Part shown: positions 31,432 through 40,581 of the stretch, one piece after another
Layout of the letters: every line of letters begins with the position of its first letter
How positions within the stretch are numbered: position 1 is the first letter of the stretch
NCBI GenBank assembly: GCA_963725895.1
Contig: CAVSAJ010000001.1
Coordinates: 2,480,001-2,544,000 of the forward strand
Reading direction: 5' to 3'
Length of the DNA stretch: 64,000 bases
Origin: Bog-473 sp963725895
Lineage (GTDB): Bacteria > Actinomycetota > Acidimicrobiia > Acidimicrobiales > RAAP-2
Program-made: the position numbers and the translations under genes
The notes under the pieces: model-generated
What the model saw: only the letters and a program-made list of their open reading frames with translations
What the model was told of the DNA's origin: nothing
The model's database searches: none

Positions 31432-31965
31432 GTGATCGAGGCAGATCACACGATGGAGCTGCTGCTGCACGGGCGACGTCCGCCCGTCGTTGAGGCGCGC
31501 CCTCGAACTCGGCGAGTGACACGCCGGGGGTGGTGGGCGCTCGGCATCACTGGCGGCATCGTGCTCGGCATCGTGGTGGGCTTTCTCGTTGCCGACCAGG
31601 CGGACCAACGCGACCAGTTCGATCGCTCCCAGGCCGCGCTCTCCGTGACCCAGGAGCACGTCGCCACGGTGTCGGAGCAGCTTGCTGCCCTGCAACACGA
31701 CCTCGCCGTCCTCACGAGCCAGGTCGGGAACGACACCACCGCCTTCGACCAGGACGCGTCGCAGCTCAAGGGCGCGCAAACGGCCCTCGGCTCTGCACAG
31801 GCCAATGTCACCCAGCAGGCGTCGCAGATCACCTCGCTCCAGACCTGTCTCGGTGGCGTCGAGCAGGCTCTGAACGCGCTGGCTGTCAACAACCAGCTTC
31901 AGGCCTTTGCGCTGCTCGAGTCGGTGTCGACGAGTTGCACGTCCGCGGCGGCATCGAGTGGCTGA
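31432..31965 (+). CDS. Membrane-anchored coiled-coil protein with LQTCLGGV module
   Basis: 177 residues: a basic cytoplasmic head, a TM helix (WWALGITGGIVLGIVVGFLV, about residues 34-54), a coiled coil of about 80 residues (QRDQFDRSQAALSVTQEHV to SQITSLQ), then LQTCLGGVEQALNALAVNNQ and a final Cys. The same head-TM-coil-LQTCLGGV arrangement recurs in the next gene. The two cysteines could form a disulfide outside the cell. No named family is recognised. GTG 31432 is the listed start; the ATG four codons later at MELLLH is also possible. Confidence 0.7.
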   Translation: MIEADHTMELLLHGRRPPVVEARPRTRRVTRRGWWALGITGGIVLGIVVGFLVADQADQRDQFDRSQAALSVTQEHVATVSEQLAALQHDLAVLTSQVGNDTTAFDQDASQLKGAQTALGSAQANVTQQASQITSLQTCLGGVEQALNALAVNNQLQAFALLESVSTSCTSAAASSG

Positions 31966-33301
31966 TGCCCGCGGCGCACGCAACCGCCGCCTGACCGTCA
32001 CTGTCACTGTCACTGTCACTGTCGTGCTGTGTCTTGGCATCGTGGCGGCGGCCATCTGGACCGACGTCGACGCACGGACCCGAGCCCGCAACGAGGCGTC
32101 GGCGCTGCGGACTGCCACGGCGCGCCTGGCGGCTCTGCACGACCTCGTGACCGCAACCAACCAAGACAGGGCACGCGCGACCGCCGCGCACGACGCCCTG
32201 GTGGCGTCAATCGCCTCGACGCTCAACCAGCTGGTCGCCACCAACTCGTCACTGGCCGCGACCAACGTGCACGCCTACTTGCAGGGCGCCAGCATCGCCA
32301 CCCTTCAGACCTGTCTCGGGGGCGTGCAGGACGCGCTCGCAGCGATCCGCGCTCAGAACAACAACCAGGCGCAGCAGGACATCTCAGTGGTGTCGGGACC
32401 CTGCACGCAACTCGCAGGCGGGACGAACGCGGGACTCGTCTATCCGTTCGACTTTCCGGATCCCGACGTGATCCTGACCGGCCAGACCTACTACGCCTAC
32501 GCCACGAACTCGGTGGCCGGGAACATTCAGGTGATCTCGTCGAGTGACCTCGTCCACTGGGCACCGGTCGGCAACGCCCTGCCGAGGCTTCCGTCCTGGG
32601 CTGCAGCCAACCTCACATGGGCGCCCTCGGTCGCCGCGGTCAACGGACACTTCGAGCTCTACTACGCGGTCGACGTCGCCGGCACGAGTGACGAATGCAT
32701 CTCGGTGGCGACCTCGGGCGCGCCGGGGGGTCCCTTCATCGACAAGTCGACTGGCCCGCTCGAGTGTCAGAAGTCGCTCGGCGGCTCGATCGACCCGTCG
32801 GTCTTCGTGGGCAGCGGCGGGACCTCTTATCTGGTGTGGAAGTCCGGCGGACCCGGGTCGTCGGCGATCTGGTCCCAGCGGCTCGATCCAGCCGGCACTT
32901 CGTTTGCGTCCAAAACGAGCCCGACACTCCTGCTCACGCCCGGACAGCCTTGGGAGGCCGGGACCGTCGAGGCCCCCGACCTGGTGACCAACGGTGGGCA
33001 CGACTACCTCTTCTTCTCGGGCAACGACTGGAACAGCGCCAACTACGGCGTAGGAGTTGCATCTTGCACGGGTCCTCTGGGCCCGTGCACCGACAACTCG
33101 ATGAGCCCGATCCTGGCCAGTGGTGGCGGCATCGAGGGTCCGGGGGGTGAGTCGGTCTTCAGCGATTCAACCGGCGACTTCTTCGTCGCTTTTCACGCGT
33201 GGGTGCCCGGGGCAGTCGGCTTTCCGAACAGCCGCGACCTCTACATCCGCCACCTCAGCTTCTCCGGAGCCACGCCCAGCGTCGGCGGCCCGGTCGGCTA
33301 A
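31958..33301 (+). CDS. Membrane-anchored coiled-coil protein fused to a GH43-type glycosidase domain
   Basis: From GTG 31958 (8-bp overlap with the previous gene) a basic head and TM segment (TVTVTVTVVLCLGIVAAAIW) precede a coiled coil and an LQTCLGGVQDALAAI module like that of the upstream protein. From about residue 155 a five-bladed GH43 domain follows: FDFPDPDVI (catalytic base Asp), LTWAPSVAAVNGHFELYYA, GSIDPSVFVG (pKa-modulating Asp), TVEAPDLV (acid Glu) and a histidine-containing FVAFHAWVPG blade. Family members cleave arabinan, xylan or related side chains. The domain would face outward. The overlap shows co-translation with the partner. Confidence 0.82.
   Translation: MADARGARNRRLTVTVTVTVTVVLCLGIVAAAIWTDVDARTRARNEASALRTATARLAALHDLVTATNQDRARATAAHDALVASIASTLNQLVATNSSLAATNVHAYLQGASIATLQTCLGGVQDALAAIRAQNNNQAQQDISVVSGPCTQLAGGTNAGLVYPFDFPDPDVILTGQTYYAYATNSVAGNIQVISSSDLVHWAPVGNALPRLPSWAAANLTWAPSVAAVNGHFELYYAVDVAGTSDECISVATSGAPGGPFIDKSTGPLECQKSLGGSIDPSVFVGSGGTSYLVWKSGGPGSSAIWSQRLDPAGTSFASKTSPTLLLTPGQPWEAGTVEAPDLVTNGGHDYLFFSGNDWNSANYGVGVASCTGPLGPCTDNSMSPILASGGGIEGPGGESVFSDSTGDFFVAFHAWVPGAVGFPNSRDLYIRHLSFSGATPSVGGPVG
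31997..32020 (+). repeat. Hexanucleotide microsatellite (GTCACT x4) inside a TM segment
   Basis: Four perfect GTCACT units encode alternating Val-Thr at the start of the TM helix of the GH43 protein. Being 6 bp, copy-number change keeps the frame and only alters helix length. Confidence 0.8.
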
Positions 33302-34182
33302 CGGCCCGCCCGGCTTGCCGCCAATTTCTCGGCCCTCGCGGCCATGCCGCTCGCATCAAGACGGGCGCAGACAGTCGCGAAGTCGGCGGTCGGGCCTCGC
33401 CAGTGCAAATCGTCCGTCGCGCCGAGCAGCGAGCGGTCTATTCGCAACGTCGCCAAGTCCTTGAAGAGCAGCGCATACGCCATGTCCTCACGCAAGGTGA
33501 CCGCAAGTTTGGCCGCGCCGCGGACCGCGACATCCCAGTGGGCGGGATCGGCAGGGATGTCTTCGAGATGCACCCAGCGCGCCAGGACGGCGGCCGCGGA
33601 CTTGGCCCCCCACCCGGCCAGTCCGGGGAACCCGTCCGCGCTGTCGCCCACGAGCGCTAGGTAGTCGGGGATGGACGCCGGGCCCACGCCGAACTTCGCC
33701 ACGACCCCGTCCTCGTCGATAACGACGTCCCTGCGGCGATCGAGTTGCACGACCCGTGTGCCCGAGACGCATTGGCCGAGATCTTTGTCCGGGGTGCAGA
33801 TGACCACCTGCTCGACGCCGGCGTCGTCACCCGTGACGGCCGCCGCGCTCGCCAGCGCGTCGTCCGCCTCGAGGTCCACCATGGGCCAGACGACCACGCC
33901 GAGCGCGAGCAGTGCCGCCTCCAGCGGCCACGCCTGGGACCACAGGTCCGCGTCGACGCCTTCCCCGGTCTTGTAGCCGGGCCAGAGCTCGTTGCGAAAG
34001 GACTCGATCACGTGGTCGGTCGCCACGCCGACATGGGTGGCCCCGTCGCTCAGCAGCTGGAGGACCGAGCCCACGACGCCACGCACCGCCGCCACCTCCT
34101 CCCCCGCTGCGTTGCGGTGCGGCGGGGCGCCAAAGAAGTGTCGGAACAGCTCGTAGGTCCCGTCGACGAGGTGCACCTTCAT
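33298..34182 (-). CDS. 5'-3' exonuclease / FEN-like flap nuclease (stand-alone)
   Basis: 294 residues resembling the 5' nuclease domain of DNA polymerase I without the polymerase. It has VHLVDGTYELFR, VATDHVIESFRNELWPGYKTG, LEADDALASAAAV (metal Asp/Glu cluster), ICTPDKDLGQC and the helix-hairpin-helix LVGDSADGFPGLAGWGAKSAAAVL. It likely removes RNA primers or flaps. Its 3' end is convergent with the GH43 gene, overlapping by four bases. Confidence 0.88.
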   Translation of the reverse strand: MKVHLVDGTYELFRHFFGAPPHRNAAGEEVAAVRGVVGSVLQLLSDGATHVGVATDHVIESFRNELWPGYKTGEGVDADLWSQAWPLEAALLALGVVVWPMVDLEADDALASAAAVTGDDAGVEQVVICTPDKDLGQCVSGTRVVQLDRRRDVVIDEDGVVAKFGVGPASIPDYLALVGDSADGFPGLAGWGAKSAAAVLARWVHLEDIPADPAHWDVAVRGAAKLAVTLREDMAYALLFKDLATLRIDRSLLGATDDLHWRGPTADFATVCARLDASGMAARAEKLAASRAGR

Positions 34183-34262
34183 GGAAGAGGCGAGTCTCTC
34201 ACCACCAAGGTCGAGGGCGTCGAGTCGGCGCGAAGCCTCGACGCGCGTCGGTCACGGCCCGT

Positions 34263-34868
34263 TCACGCCGCGTCACGGCCAACGGCGTCTCCGGCCATCG
34301 CGGAGTAGGTCAGGACGACCACGCCACCACCGACGCTCTTCAGATCGCCCAGGCTGAACAGGGCCGCGTCGCTCAGCTCGCCGAAGAGCCGCTTCCCGCT
34401 GCCCAAGACGATCGGGAAGACCATCAGGCGGATCTCGTCGACGAGGCGATGCTCGAGGAGCATCTGGACCAGCGCAGCACTCCCGGCAACGAGCAGGTCA
34501 CCTTCGTGGGCGTCGCGCAGCCGGGTCACCTCGGTGGCGGCGTCGCCTCGCACGACGGTCGAGTTCTGCCACGTGGCGTCGCCGTCCCGGAGTGTCGAGG
34601 AGACCACGAATTTCGGCATCGTGTTCATCTTGTCCGCGAAGCCAACGGGGTCCGTCATGTCGGGCCAAGCCGCGGCAAAACCCTGGTATGTGACGCGTCC
34701 GAGCAGGAGCGCCTCGGCGGCCAACACCTCGTCCAGCTTGAAGCGGTCTCCCTCGGGACCTCGCTCGAAACGAAAGGTCCACCCGGCGTGTCGGGTTCCT
34801 TCCGCACCCCCCGGGTCTTCCATCACGCCGTCCAGCGAGACGAACTCTGAGACCACGATTCTCCCCAT
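34263..34868 (-). CDS. Dihydrofolate-reductase-like RibD C-terminal domain protein
   Basis: About 201 residues from ATG 34868. It starts MGRIVVSEFVSLDGVMEDPGG, with LLLGRVTYQGFAAAWP, KFVVSSTLR and the RibD-type end GSAALVQMLLEHRLVDEIRLMVFPIVLGSGKRLF. Members (YyaP/YwjB type) bind NADPH; reactions are mostly unknown. A longer frame to 34988 is open but Arg-rich and lacks homology-like text. It is divergent from the DHA2 transporter gene with a 283-bp spacer in which I see no clear operator. Confidence 0.88.
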   Translation of the reverse strand: MGRIVVSEFVSLDGVMEDPGGAEGTRHAGWTFRFERGPEGDRFKLDEVLAAEALLLGRVTYQGFAAAWPDMTDPVGFADKMNTMPKFVVSSTLRDGDATWQNSTVVRGDAATEVTRLRDAHEGDLLVAGSAALVQMLLEHRLVDEIRLMVFPIVLGSGKRLFGELSDAALFSLGDLKSVGGGVVVLTYSAMAGDAVGRDAA

Positions 34869-35151
34869 GTGCTCCTCCTGTCTGCGATATCCACTGCACC
34901 TGTGTCGACGGTCCCTTCCCTCGAACCGGGTCCGGCGAGTTCGACGGGTCGATCCCGTATTTTCCGCTGACGGCGCACGGTCTGTCACAGAGGACCGCTA
35001 GACCGGACCCTCCAGGCAGATTCAGTTCTACGTCCGATCCCCGCCGGATTCCCACCCGACCCTCCCGTAGCGTGGGAACAGCCCAGCGCCGCCAGCGGTT
35101 GGACTGGCCGGGGGTCGAACGGATGGAACACAGCTTCGCCCAAGGAGGCCC

Positions 35152-36672
35152 ATGTCCAGCGACCAGAACGGACACGGCATCACGATCGAGCTCGCGGACG
35201 GCCGCACGGTGCCGTCCTGGCTTGTGCTCGCCCTCGTCTGCGTCGGCCAGTTCATGGTCGTGCTCGACGCATCCATCGTCAATGTCGCGCTTCCTTCCAT
35301 CCAGCGCGACCTGCACTTCAGCACCTCCAGCCTGCAGTGGGTGGTCAATGCCTACACGCTGACGTTCGCCGGCTTCTTGCTGCTGGGCGGGCGGGCCGCT
35401 GATCTCTTCGGACGACGTCGCATCTTCTTGGTGGGGCTCGCCGTCTTCACGGCTTCCAGCCTCTTCGGCGGTCTGGCGCAGAACGAGGCCTGGTTGGTGA
35501 CCGCGCGGGCCATGCAGGGCCTCGGGGCGGCCATCCTCGCCCCGGCCACCCTGACCATTCTCACCGCCAGCTATCCCGAGGGCCCGGCGCGGGCCTGGGC
35601 CCTCGGTGCATGGAGCGCGGTCTCCTCGGCGGGCGCGTCGGCCGGCGCGCTGTTCGGGGGCATCCTGACCGACTTCTTGAGCTGGCGCTGGATCCTCTTC
35701 GTCAACGTTCCCATCGGAGTCGTCGCGTTGGTGGCCGCACGTCGGCACCTCCCCGAATCGAGAGCGGAGATGGCGCACCGGCACCTCGACCTCGGCGGTG
35801 CCATCACCGTCACGGCTGGACTGGTCGCGCTCGTGTACGCACTGGTGCGCACTGAGACCTATTCGTGGGGCTCGGCGCAAGTACTCATGCCCCTGGCCGT
35901 CGCCGTCGTACTCCTTGCGGTGTTCCTCTACCTGCAGGGACGCGTCTCGAAGGCGCCGCTCGTCCCGCTGCGCATCTTCCGGTCCCGCTCGGTCGCGGGA
36001 GGCAATGCCGTGATGTTCTTGATGTTCGGCGCGCTGTTCGGCTCGTGGTACTTCGAGACGCTCTACATGCAGCACGTGCTGGGCTACAGCCCGCTCCAGG
36101 CCGGCCTGGCCTTCCTCCCCCAGACCGTGTTGATCGCCGCCGGCGCGCAGGTGACCTCTCGCCTCGTTCCCCGCTTCGGACCTCGTCCGCTCATCCTGCT
36201 GGGCACGCTGCTGGCCGCCGGCGGTCTGGCCTGGCTCGCGCAGATCACCCCGAGCAGCACCTTCGCGGGCGATCTCCTCGGACCCTTCATCCTGATCGGT
36301 CTCGGGATGGGCCTCGCGGTGACGCCCATCGCTGTGGCAGGCACGGCTGGCGTGGCCCGCGAAGAGGCCGGCCTCGCGTCGGGCCTGTTGAACACCTCAC
36401 GCACCGTCGGCGCCTCCATCGGCCTGGCGGCATTAGCGACGATCGCCGCCAACCGGACGAGCGACGCTCTGGCGCGAGGCCCGGCCGCCGCCGCCCGGGC
36501 CGGCGCTGCGCTCAGCGACGGCTATGCGCTGGCGTTCACCGTGGCCGCCGTGGTGCTGGTCGTCACCGCCGCCATGGCGCTGGCCACGTTGCCCTCGCTG
36601 CGCGACCTGAGGCCGGCGTCCCAGCACCCCCGGGAGGTGGTGGCGCCGGCCCTCGAGTTCGAGGAGGCCTAG
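35152..36672 (+). CDS. DHA2-family (EmrB/QacA-type) 14-TM drug efflux transporter
   Basis: 506 residues, intact. N-terminal FMVVLDASIVNVALPSIQRDL is the DHA2 motif D1, followed by LQWVVNAYTLTFAGFLLLGGRAADLFGRRR (motif A), and motif C-like GASAGALFGGILTDFLSWRWIFVNVP text. Fourteen hydrophobic segments fit the length. An AAGGAGG ribosome site at 35142-35148 supports ATG 35152. It would expel lipophilic compounds using the proton gradient. No adjacent regulator is obvious. Confidence 0.9.
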   Translation: MSSDQNGHGITIELADGRTVPSWLVLALVCVGQFMVVLDASIVNVALPSIQRDLHFSTSSLQWVVNAYTLTFAGFLLLGGRAADLFGRRRIFLVGLAVFTASSLFGGLAQNEAWLVTARAMQGLGAAILAPATLTILTASYPEGPARAWALGAWSAVSSAGASAGALFGGILTDFLSWRWILFVNVPIGVVALVAARRHLPESRAEMAHRHLDLGGAITVTAGLVALVYALVRTETYSWGSAQVLMPLAVAVVLLAVFLYLQGRVSKAPLVPLRIFRSRSVAGGNAVMFLMFGALFGSWYFETLYMQHVLGYSPLQAGLAFLPQTVLIAAGAQVTSRLVPRFGPRPLILLGTLLAAGGLAWLAQITPSSTFAGDLLGPFILIGLGMGLAVTPIAVAGTAGVAREEAGLASGLLNTSRTVGASIGLAALATIAANRTSDALARGPAAAARAGAALSDGYALAFTVAAVVLVVTAAMALATLPSLRDLRPASQHPREVVAPALEFEEA

Positions 36673-36741
36673 GTGCGCAGTCGGGTGCCACGAATCATCA
36701 GCGCCACGCTGGAGGGCTGACCCCGAGGTCGACACACGTCT

Positions 36742-37125
36742 TCAGCGGGGCGGATCTTCCACCTGCTCCATGAACTCGAGCCGGATTCTGCCAGGCGCCT
36801 CAACGAAGGCGATGCGGCGCGTGCCGAAGGTGCCCGTCACAGTGCGCGGCCCCCACAACACAGTGTGGTGGGCCAGCTCTGCGTCGAGGTCGTCGACGAA
36901 CAAGGCGGGGTGCAAGAAGCCTTCGTCGGGCAGCGCGCAGGCGTCCTCGTAGATCGCCTGGGTGAACAGGGTGAGCGCCAGGGTCCCGAGCTGGACGTCC
37001 GCCCGGCGCCCGTTCTCCCACGCCACCGGATCGGTCACCGTTGCTCCCGCAGCCCGATACCACTCGCATGCGCCCTCGAGGTCGGCGACTTTGACGGCCA
37101 AGTTGGCCAGACCAGTCACCGCCAT
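36742..37125 (-). CDS. VOC-family protein (glyoxalase/bleomycin-resistance fold), short
   Basis: 127 residues, one VOC module pair: LANLAVKVADLEGACEWYRAAGA at the N-terminus and RIAFVEAPGRIRLEFMEQ at the C-terminus, holding the usual metal-binding Glu. Its start overlaps the stop of the next VOC gene. Together with the amidohydrolase gene upstream the three form one leftward operon that looks catabolic (ring-cleavage or epimerase-type), but the substrate is unknown. Confidence 0.8.
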   Translation of the reverse strand: MAVTGLANLAVKVADLEGACEWYRAAGATVTDPVAWENGRRADVQLGTLALTLFTQAIYEDACALPDEGFLHPALFVDDLDAELAHHTVLWGPRTVTGTFGTRRIAFVEAPGRIRLEFMEQVEDPPR

Positions 37126-37619
37126 CAGTGCAGCGGCGTGCCGTACAGCGAGCCGAGGTCCTCGGCGATGAGCTCGAGGCGCACGCCGTCGGGGTCGGAA
37201 AAGTACAGCGAGATCTCGCTCTCGATCTGCGTGGGGATGCCGTCAGCCTCGAGGCGAGCCCGCGCCGCATCCCAGTGCTCTCGGTCGACCGAGACGGCGA
37301 GGTGGTGGAACCCACCCAGCACCTCCGCGTACGGACCGAGGCCGAGATCGGGGAAGTCGAAGAAGGCGAGTGTGTTGTCGTGGCCCAGGTCGAAGAACAG
37401 GTGCGTCGAACCCCTGTAGTCGCGGTTCTCGAAGAGCTCGACCAGCGGAAAGCCCAACAGCTCTTGGTAGAAGCGGATCGTCCGCTCGACGTCCGAGCAC
37501 AGCAGCGCCAGGTGGTGCACACCGCGGGCGTTCGAAGGCGGCCGGCGGTCTGGCTCCTGGAGGTAGGTGGCCCGCAGACGCTGGCGTTCGGCCGCCGCCG
37601 CTTCGAGGTCGACCGTCAC
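37125..37619 (-). CDS. VOC-family dioxygenase-like protein
   Basis: 164 residues from GTG 37619, which overlaps the amidohydrolase stop (GTGA). It shows GVHHLALLCSDVERTIRFYQELLGFPL (metal His), STHLFFDLGHDNTLAFFDFP, FHHLAVSVDREHWDAARARL (second His) and YFSDPDGVRLELI (metal Glu), the set of a metal-binding VOC enzyme. An N-terminal helix with the sequence RQRLRATYLQEPDRRPP is specific to a group of actinobacterial ring-cleavage-like proteins. A longer frame to 37739 is antisense-like and Arg-rich. Confidence 0.85.
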   Translation of the reverse strand: MTVDLEAAAAERQRLRATYLQEPDRRPPSNARGVHHLALLCSDVERTIRFYQELLGFPLVELFENRDYRGSTHLFFDLGHDNTLAFFDFPDLGLGPYAEVLGGFHHLAVSVDREHWDAARARLEADGIPTQIESEISLYFSDPDGVRLELIAEDLGSLYGTPLH

Positions 37620-38779
37620 AGGCCGAGCAGCCAGGCGGCGTTGGCGCCGAGGATGTTGCCCCGGGCCGGCTCCGCCAACCCCACGACGGCGCGTTCGGCC
37701 GCCGCCATCGGGTCTGCCACGCCTTCGGCGTGCGGCCAATCGCTGCCGATCATGAAGGTGTCATCTCCGACCTTGGGCACGAGACGGTTGGGCATCTCGT
37801 AGGGCAGCGCAGCCACCCGGACCTGGCGCAGGAAGTAGGCAGAGGGCCGCTCGCCCAGGCGGCGGAACGGCTCCCCGTGGCGGGCGGCGTAGAAGTCCGA
37901 GGCACCGTCGATGTGAAGCAAGAAAGAGGGGACCCAGCTCGCCGTCAGCTCGACGACACCGATGCGAAGCCGGGGGAAACGCTCGAGGACGCCGTTGAGG
38001 ATGAGGTTGGCGAGCGCGACCGCGGGCGCGAGGTACAAAAAGATGGAGTCGAAGAGCTGCTCGCCGTCCTCCTGCTCACCCGCGCGCCAGGCCGGATGCA
38101 GCGGACTCTCGAACTCCGAGACGTGGAAGACCGGTGCGACGCCTTCATCGCTGAATGCCGCCCACACGGGATCGAAGTCCGGATGGGAGAGCGGCTTCCC
38201 GTCAACGGGGGCCGGAGCGATCATGGCGAGCCGGACGCCCTGGGCCCGGATTCGCTTGATCTCCTCAACGGCCCAGACAGGGTCGTGCAACAAGACGTGC
38301 GCCACGCCGAAGAGACGGTCCTTGCCGTCGTTGCACACGTCGGCCACGAAGCGGTTGTACGCCCGCGCGTTGGCGCGTTGGGCATCCCGGTCCGACGAAA
38401 GCCTTTGTTCCCACAAGAGCCCGTAGTTGGGGAACATGACGGCGGCGTCCAGTCCGAACTCGTCGAGCGAGTCCAGCCGTGCCCCGGCGAGGCGGTAGGA
38501 ATCGGGTACGAGCTCGTCAAAGGACGCAGACGCGCGCTCGCCGCGCAGGCGGCGCAGCCGGTCCTCACCGATGAGCGCGGAGCGCTCAGGGATCGGGACT
38601 TCGAGCGGGGTCAGATGGGAGCCCCGCCAGGTCAGCCAGGGCCATCCCGCGTCGTCGTCCGCGATGGACAGCGCATCTGACCTCTGCGCCGGGTCGATGT
38701 AGTCGGACCAGGTCGTCCTCGACTCGAAGAGATGCTGGTCGACGTCGATGATCTGCAGCGTCATGGTCCCTCCCGCCAC
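37616..38779 (-). CDS. Amidohydrolase family 2 (ACMSD-like TIM-barrel metal hydrolase)
   Basis: About 387 residues. It has the opening IIDVDQHLFESRTTW (His pair region), FGLDAAVMFPNYGLLWEQRL, PVFHVSEFESPLHPAW, VLERFPRLRIGVVELTASWVP and the closing FMIGSDWPHAEGVADP with the metal Asp. These are hallmarks of the amidohydrolase 2 group (decarboxylases and ring-opening hydrolases such as ACMSD or 4-oxalomesaconate-type enzymes). It is the first gene of the amidohydrolase-VOC-VOC operon. The ATG at 38764 (MTLQII) is an equally good start. Confidence 0.87.
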   Translation of the reverse strand: MAGGTMTLQIIDVDQHLFESRTTWSDYIDPAQRSDALSIADDDAGWPWLTWRGSHLTPLEVPIPERSALIGEDRLRRLRGERASASFDELVPDSYRLAGARLDSLDEFGLDAAVMFPNYGLLWEQRLSSDRDAQRANARAYNRFVADVCNDGKDRLFGVAHVLLHDPVWAVEEIKRIRAQGVRLAMIAPAPVDGKPLSHPDFDPVWAAFSDEGVAPVFHVSEFESPLHPAWRAGEQEDGEQLFDSIFLYLAPAVALANLILNGVLERFPRLRIGVVELTASWVPSFLLHIDGASDFYAARHGEPFRRLGERPSAYFLRQVRVAALPYEMPNRLVPKVGDDTFMIGSDWPHAEGVADPMAAAERAVVGLAEPARGNILGANAAWLLGL

Positions 38780-38857
38780 GCTCCACGCGGCCTCCCTCAG
38801 TCTCGCCGCGAATCGACACCTCGGTCCAACGAGGACGCCGCCTCGGTCCGACGACGG

Positions 38858-39795
38858 CTTATTCGATGGAGTCGCGCAGTCCCCGCAGCCAGTCGTCGGC
38901 GGCCTGCCACGCGGCGTCGGCCTGGCGGCGCTGCTCGGGCGCGTGCTCGCCCGCTGCCGGGTACGAGCCGAGGAACTTCAGGTTCGAACAGCCCGGCGTG
39001 CAGGTCCCGGAGGCAGTCGGCCACGATCTCGTCGCCGACGTGGCCCGTCAGGTCGATGACGAAGCAGTAGTCGCCGAGGGCCTGCTTGGTCGGTCTCGAC
39101 TCGAGCTTGGTCAGGTTGATGTTGCGCGCCGCGAACTGGCCCAAGATGCCGTGCAGGCTGCCCGGGTGGTCGGCCCGCTGGAAGCACACGATGCTGGTCT
39201 TGTCGTGGCCGGTCGGCTGAGGCACGAGCGTCCGGGCCACGAGCGACGAACCTGGTCTGGTTCTCGGGGTGGTCCTCGACGTCCTCGGCCAGGACGACCA
39301 GTCCGTAGCGATCGGCCGCCAATCGCGGGGCGATGGCCGCCTCATCGGGACCACCGGACTCGCCGAGGACCCGGGCCGCGTCCGCGGTGGAATTGGCGGC
39401 CCGCTGCTCCGCGTCCGGCAGCTCTCGTGCCAGGTACTTCTGGCACTGCGCCAGCGCGTGCGGGTACGAGGCGACACGACGCGGATGTCCGACAGCGCCG
39501 ACCCCGGACGGGCCAGGAGATGGAGGTGGATGTCCATGACCACCTCCCGCTGAATGTGCAGGTCCACGTCGTGAATGAGGCCGTCGATGGTCGCGCTGAC
39601 GGTGCCCTCGATCGCGTTCTCAATGGGCACGAACCCCAGATCCGCGGTCCCCTGCGCCACCGCCTCGAGCACGGCGGTGATGGAGCCGAGGGCGTCGAGC
39701 TCGCACTCGGCCAGATCCGGCTGGGTCAACAGCGCCTCCTGGGTGAAGGTGGCGGCTGGGCCGAAGTAGGCGACGGTTTTCGCAGGCGGGGTCAC
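38858..39795 (-). CDS. pheA: Prephenate dehydratase with ACT domain (frameshifted)
   Basis: Makes phenylpyruvate from prephenate in phenylalanine synthesis. It starts VAYFGPAATFTQEALL with LGFVPIENAIEGTVSATIDGL; the expected middle (YPHALAQCQKYL to NQTRFV) lies in a second frame from about 39475 to 39245. The catalytic dehydratase TRF motif is in that part. The ACT domain then reads KTSIVCFQRADHPGSLHGIL and NLTKLESRPTK (Phe-binding), and a final frame change near 38985 leads to FLGSYPAAG and the stop at 38858. Joined length (about 312) is normal. Only 23 bp separate it from the divergent larB start, so promoters must lie inside the genes. Confidence 0.82.
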
Positions 39796-39818
39796 GGTTG
39801 GGCAGGATAGAGCAGGTC

Positions 39819-40581
39819 ATGGACGCTTCTTCCCTTCGTCTGCTGGTCGAACAGGTCGCTGCGGGCACCTGCACGCCCGACGACGCAGTGCGTCAGCTGC
39901 GCCGGCTGCCCTACGCGGACCTCGGCTTCGCCCGCGTGGACCTCCAGCGCGACCTGCGCCTCGGCATACCCGAGGCCGTCTACGGACCGGGCAAGACCCC
40001 GGAACACTGCGCCGCGGTGGTCGAGGAGCTGCTCGATGGCAGCGGCGGGCCGGTGCTCCTCACCCGAGCCAGCGAGTCCCAGGTCAAGGCGGCCTCGGCC
40101 GTCGCCGACCGCCAGAGGCGCCGGTCCCGGCGCCATCGCGGACAGCGGGACCTTCTCGACCGTCGTGTTCCGCCCCGCGTCCGAGCGCCCCGGCTCGGTC
40201 GTCGTGCTCACCGCTGGCACGGCGGACCTGCCGATCGCCACCGAGTGCGACGCCGTCCTGCGCGCGCTCGGGTTCGACCCGACGAGGCTGACCGATTGCG
40301 GGGTCGCCGGCCTGCATCGCCTCCTCGCGGAGGCCGACACCATCGCCATGGCGGACGCCGTCGTCGTGATCGCCGGCATGGACGGCGCGCTGGCCAGCGT
40401 CGTGGGCGGGCTGACCCCGGCACCCGTCGTGGCGGTGCCGACCAGCACCGGGTACGGCGCAGCGCTCGACGGTGTCACGGCGTTGTTGACCATGCTGTCC
40501 GCCTGCTCGTCCGGCATCACCGTCGTCGGGATCGACAACGGGTACGGCGCAGCCTGTGCGATAGCCCGGCTGCTGCCGTGA
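39819..40581 (+). CDS. larB: Nickel-pincer cofactor biosynthesis protein LarB (one frameshift)
   Basis: LarB carboxylates and hydrolyses nicotinic acid adenine dinucleotide, the first step to the nickel-pincer nucleotide of lactate racemase. From ATG 39819: SSLRLLVEQVAAGTCTPDDAV, FARVDLQRDLRLGIPEAVYGPGKTPEH. After a frame change near 40105 come GTFSTVVF-side text, VVVLTAGTADLPIATE, VVIAGMDGALASVVGGL and VPTSTGYGAALDG, the PurE-like core. The stop overlaps the larC GTG start (GTGA). Both flanks of the shift fit LarB, so an indel is likely. Confidence 0.85.
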
